7,388 bases of DNA from Leptospira sp. (GTDB taxonomy: Bacteria; Spirochaetota; Leptospiria; Leptospirales; Leptospiraceae): assembly GCA_025457985.1 (NCBI GenBank), contig JALOTI010000093.1:1-7388 (forward strand), written 5' to 3'. The position numbers and the translations under genes are program-made. This document shows, piece after piece, positions 7,217-7,388 of this stretch. Positions within the stretch are counted from its first letter, which is position 1, and each line of letters begins with the position of its first letter. A model generated the notes under the pieces. That model was not told the DNA's origin. It did no database searches and saw nothing but the letters and a program-made list of their open reading frames with translations.

Positions 7217-7388
7217 ACTTAGATAAAGTTTTGGTTTGGGGTGGTACGTCAATAGAATTGTTCGGGTGGTTTTGACGCATAAGAGATTGTACCTCTTGCA
7301 AGTTTGCTAGCATCTTGACTTGGAGCTCTTTTGCATAGGTTTCAATTTGTTCTTCGTTTAGCCCTTTTGGCACAAAGAATGGCTCTCC
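7215..7388 (-). CDS. 3' end of an unidentified gene (possible DUF374-type lysophospholipid acyltransferase), partial
   Basis: An open frame enters from the right edge and gives 57 residues before TAA; the 5' part lies outside the window. It begins [20 protein letters not shown], continues as an amphipathic helix and ends in a polar tail ([14 protein letters not shown]). A G-x-P-x-x-VP segment followed by an acidic helix is how I recall DUF374-type acyltransferases ending, but the catalytic HX4D region is not visible, so this is tentative. Being coding is supported by the open frame, the metK Shine-Dalgarno on its stop codon and the 10-base spacing. Probably co-transcribed with metK. Confidence 0.6.
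   Translation of the reverse strand, partial: GEPFFVPKGLNEEQIETYAKELQVKMLANLQEVQSLMRQNHPNNSIDVPPQTKTLSK

Noticed and set aside
7205..7252. Longer metK start at 7252
   Set aside because: It would add 16 residues with no family counterpart and overlap the upstream coding frame; the 7204 ATG has a well-placed AAGG.
7205..7388. SAM riboswitch or leader upstream of metK
   Set aside because: Only 10 bases separate metK from an open upstream frame, leaving no room for a riboswitch.

Overview
The window looks like chromosomal DNA of a spirochaete, most likely a Leptospira-type organism. It has moderate GC, Shine-Dalgarno-led genes, a stand-alone C-terminal transketolase half beside metK, and a very large membrane-anchored TPR protein of a kind I associate with the spirochaete periplasmic flagellar apparatus. 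The genus is inferred from overall gene content and protein style; no rRNA or other phylogenetic marker is present. There are no tRNA or rRNA genes, insertion sequences, phage genes or CRISPR arrays, and almost every base is coding.

Layout: (1) 27-3701, minus strand: a 1224-residue protein with an acidic N-terminal half built on 14 'DPF' motifs, a short helical domain, one transmembrane helix and a roughly 660-residue C-terminal TPR-type region predicted to be periplasmic. (2) 3702-3848: the only real intergenic region, a divergent AT-rich control region. (3) 3849-4727, plus strand: an exported protein with two glycogen-binding (CBM48/AMPK-type early-set) modules. (4) 4729-7388, minus strand: a compact operon read right to left: the 3' end of an unidentified gene (perhaps a DUF374-type acyltransferase), metK, the C-terminal transketolase subunit and clpS. 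Gaps are 10, 3 and 13 bases, and each Shine-Dalgarno sequence overlaps or sits close to the preceding stop codon, suggesting one transcript with coupled translation. The exported-protein gene and clpS meet tail to tail with one base between them.

The operon is mostly central metabolism: S-adenosylmethionine synthesis, the pentose phosphate pathway and ClpAP substrate selection. The two divergent genes encode envelope-facing proteins, one anchored in the inner membrane and one exported. Their shared control region makes a joint envelope or flagellar role a reasonable guess, but the sequence does not prove it. The least ordinary items are the DPF-repeat cytoplasmic tail with its 16-residue period, the periplasmic tandem glycogen-binding-like protein, and a ClpS with changes at residues that normally hold the N-degron.
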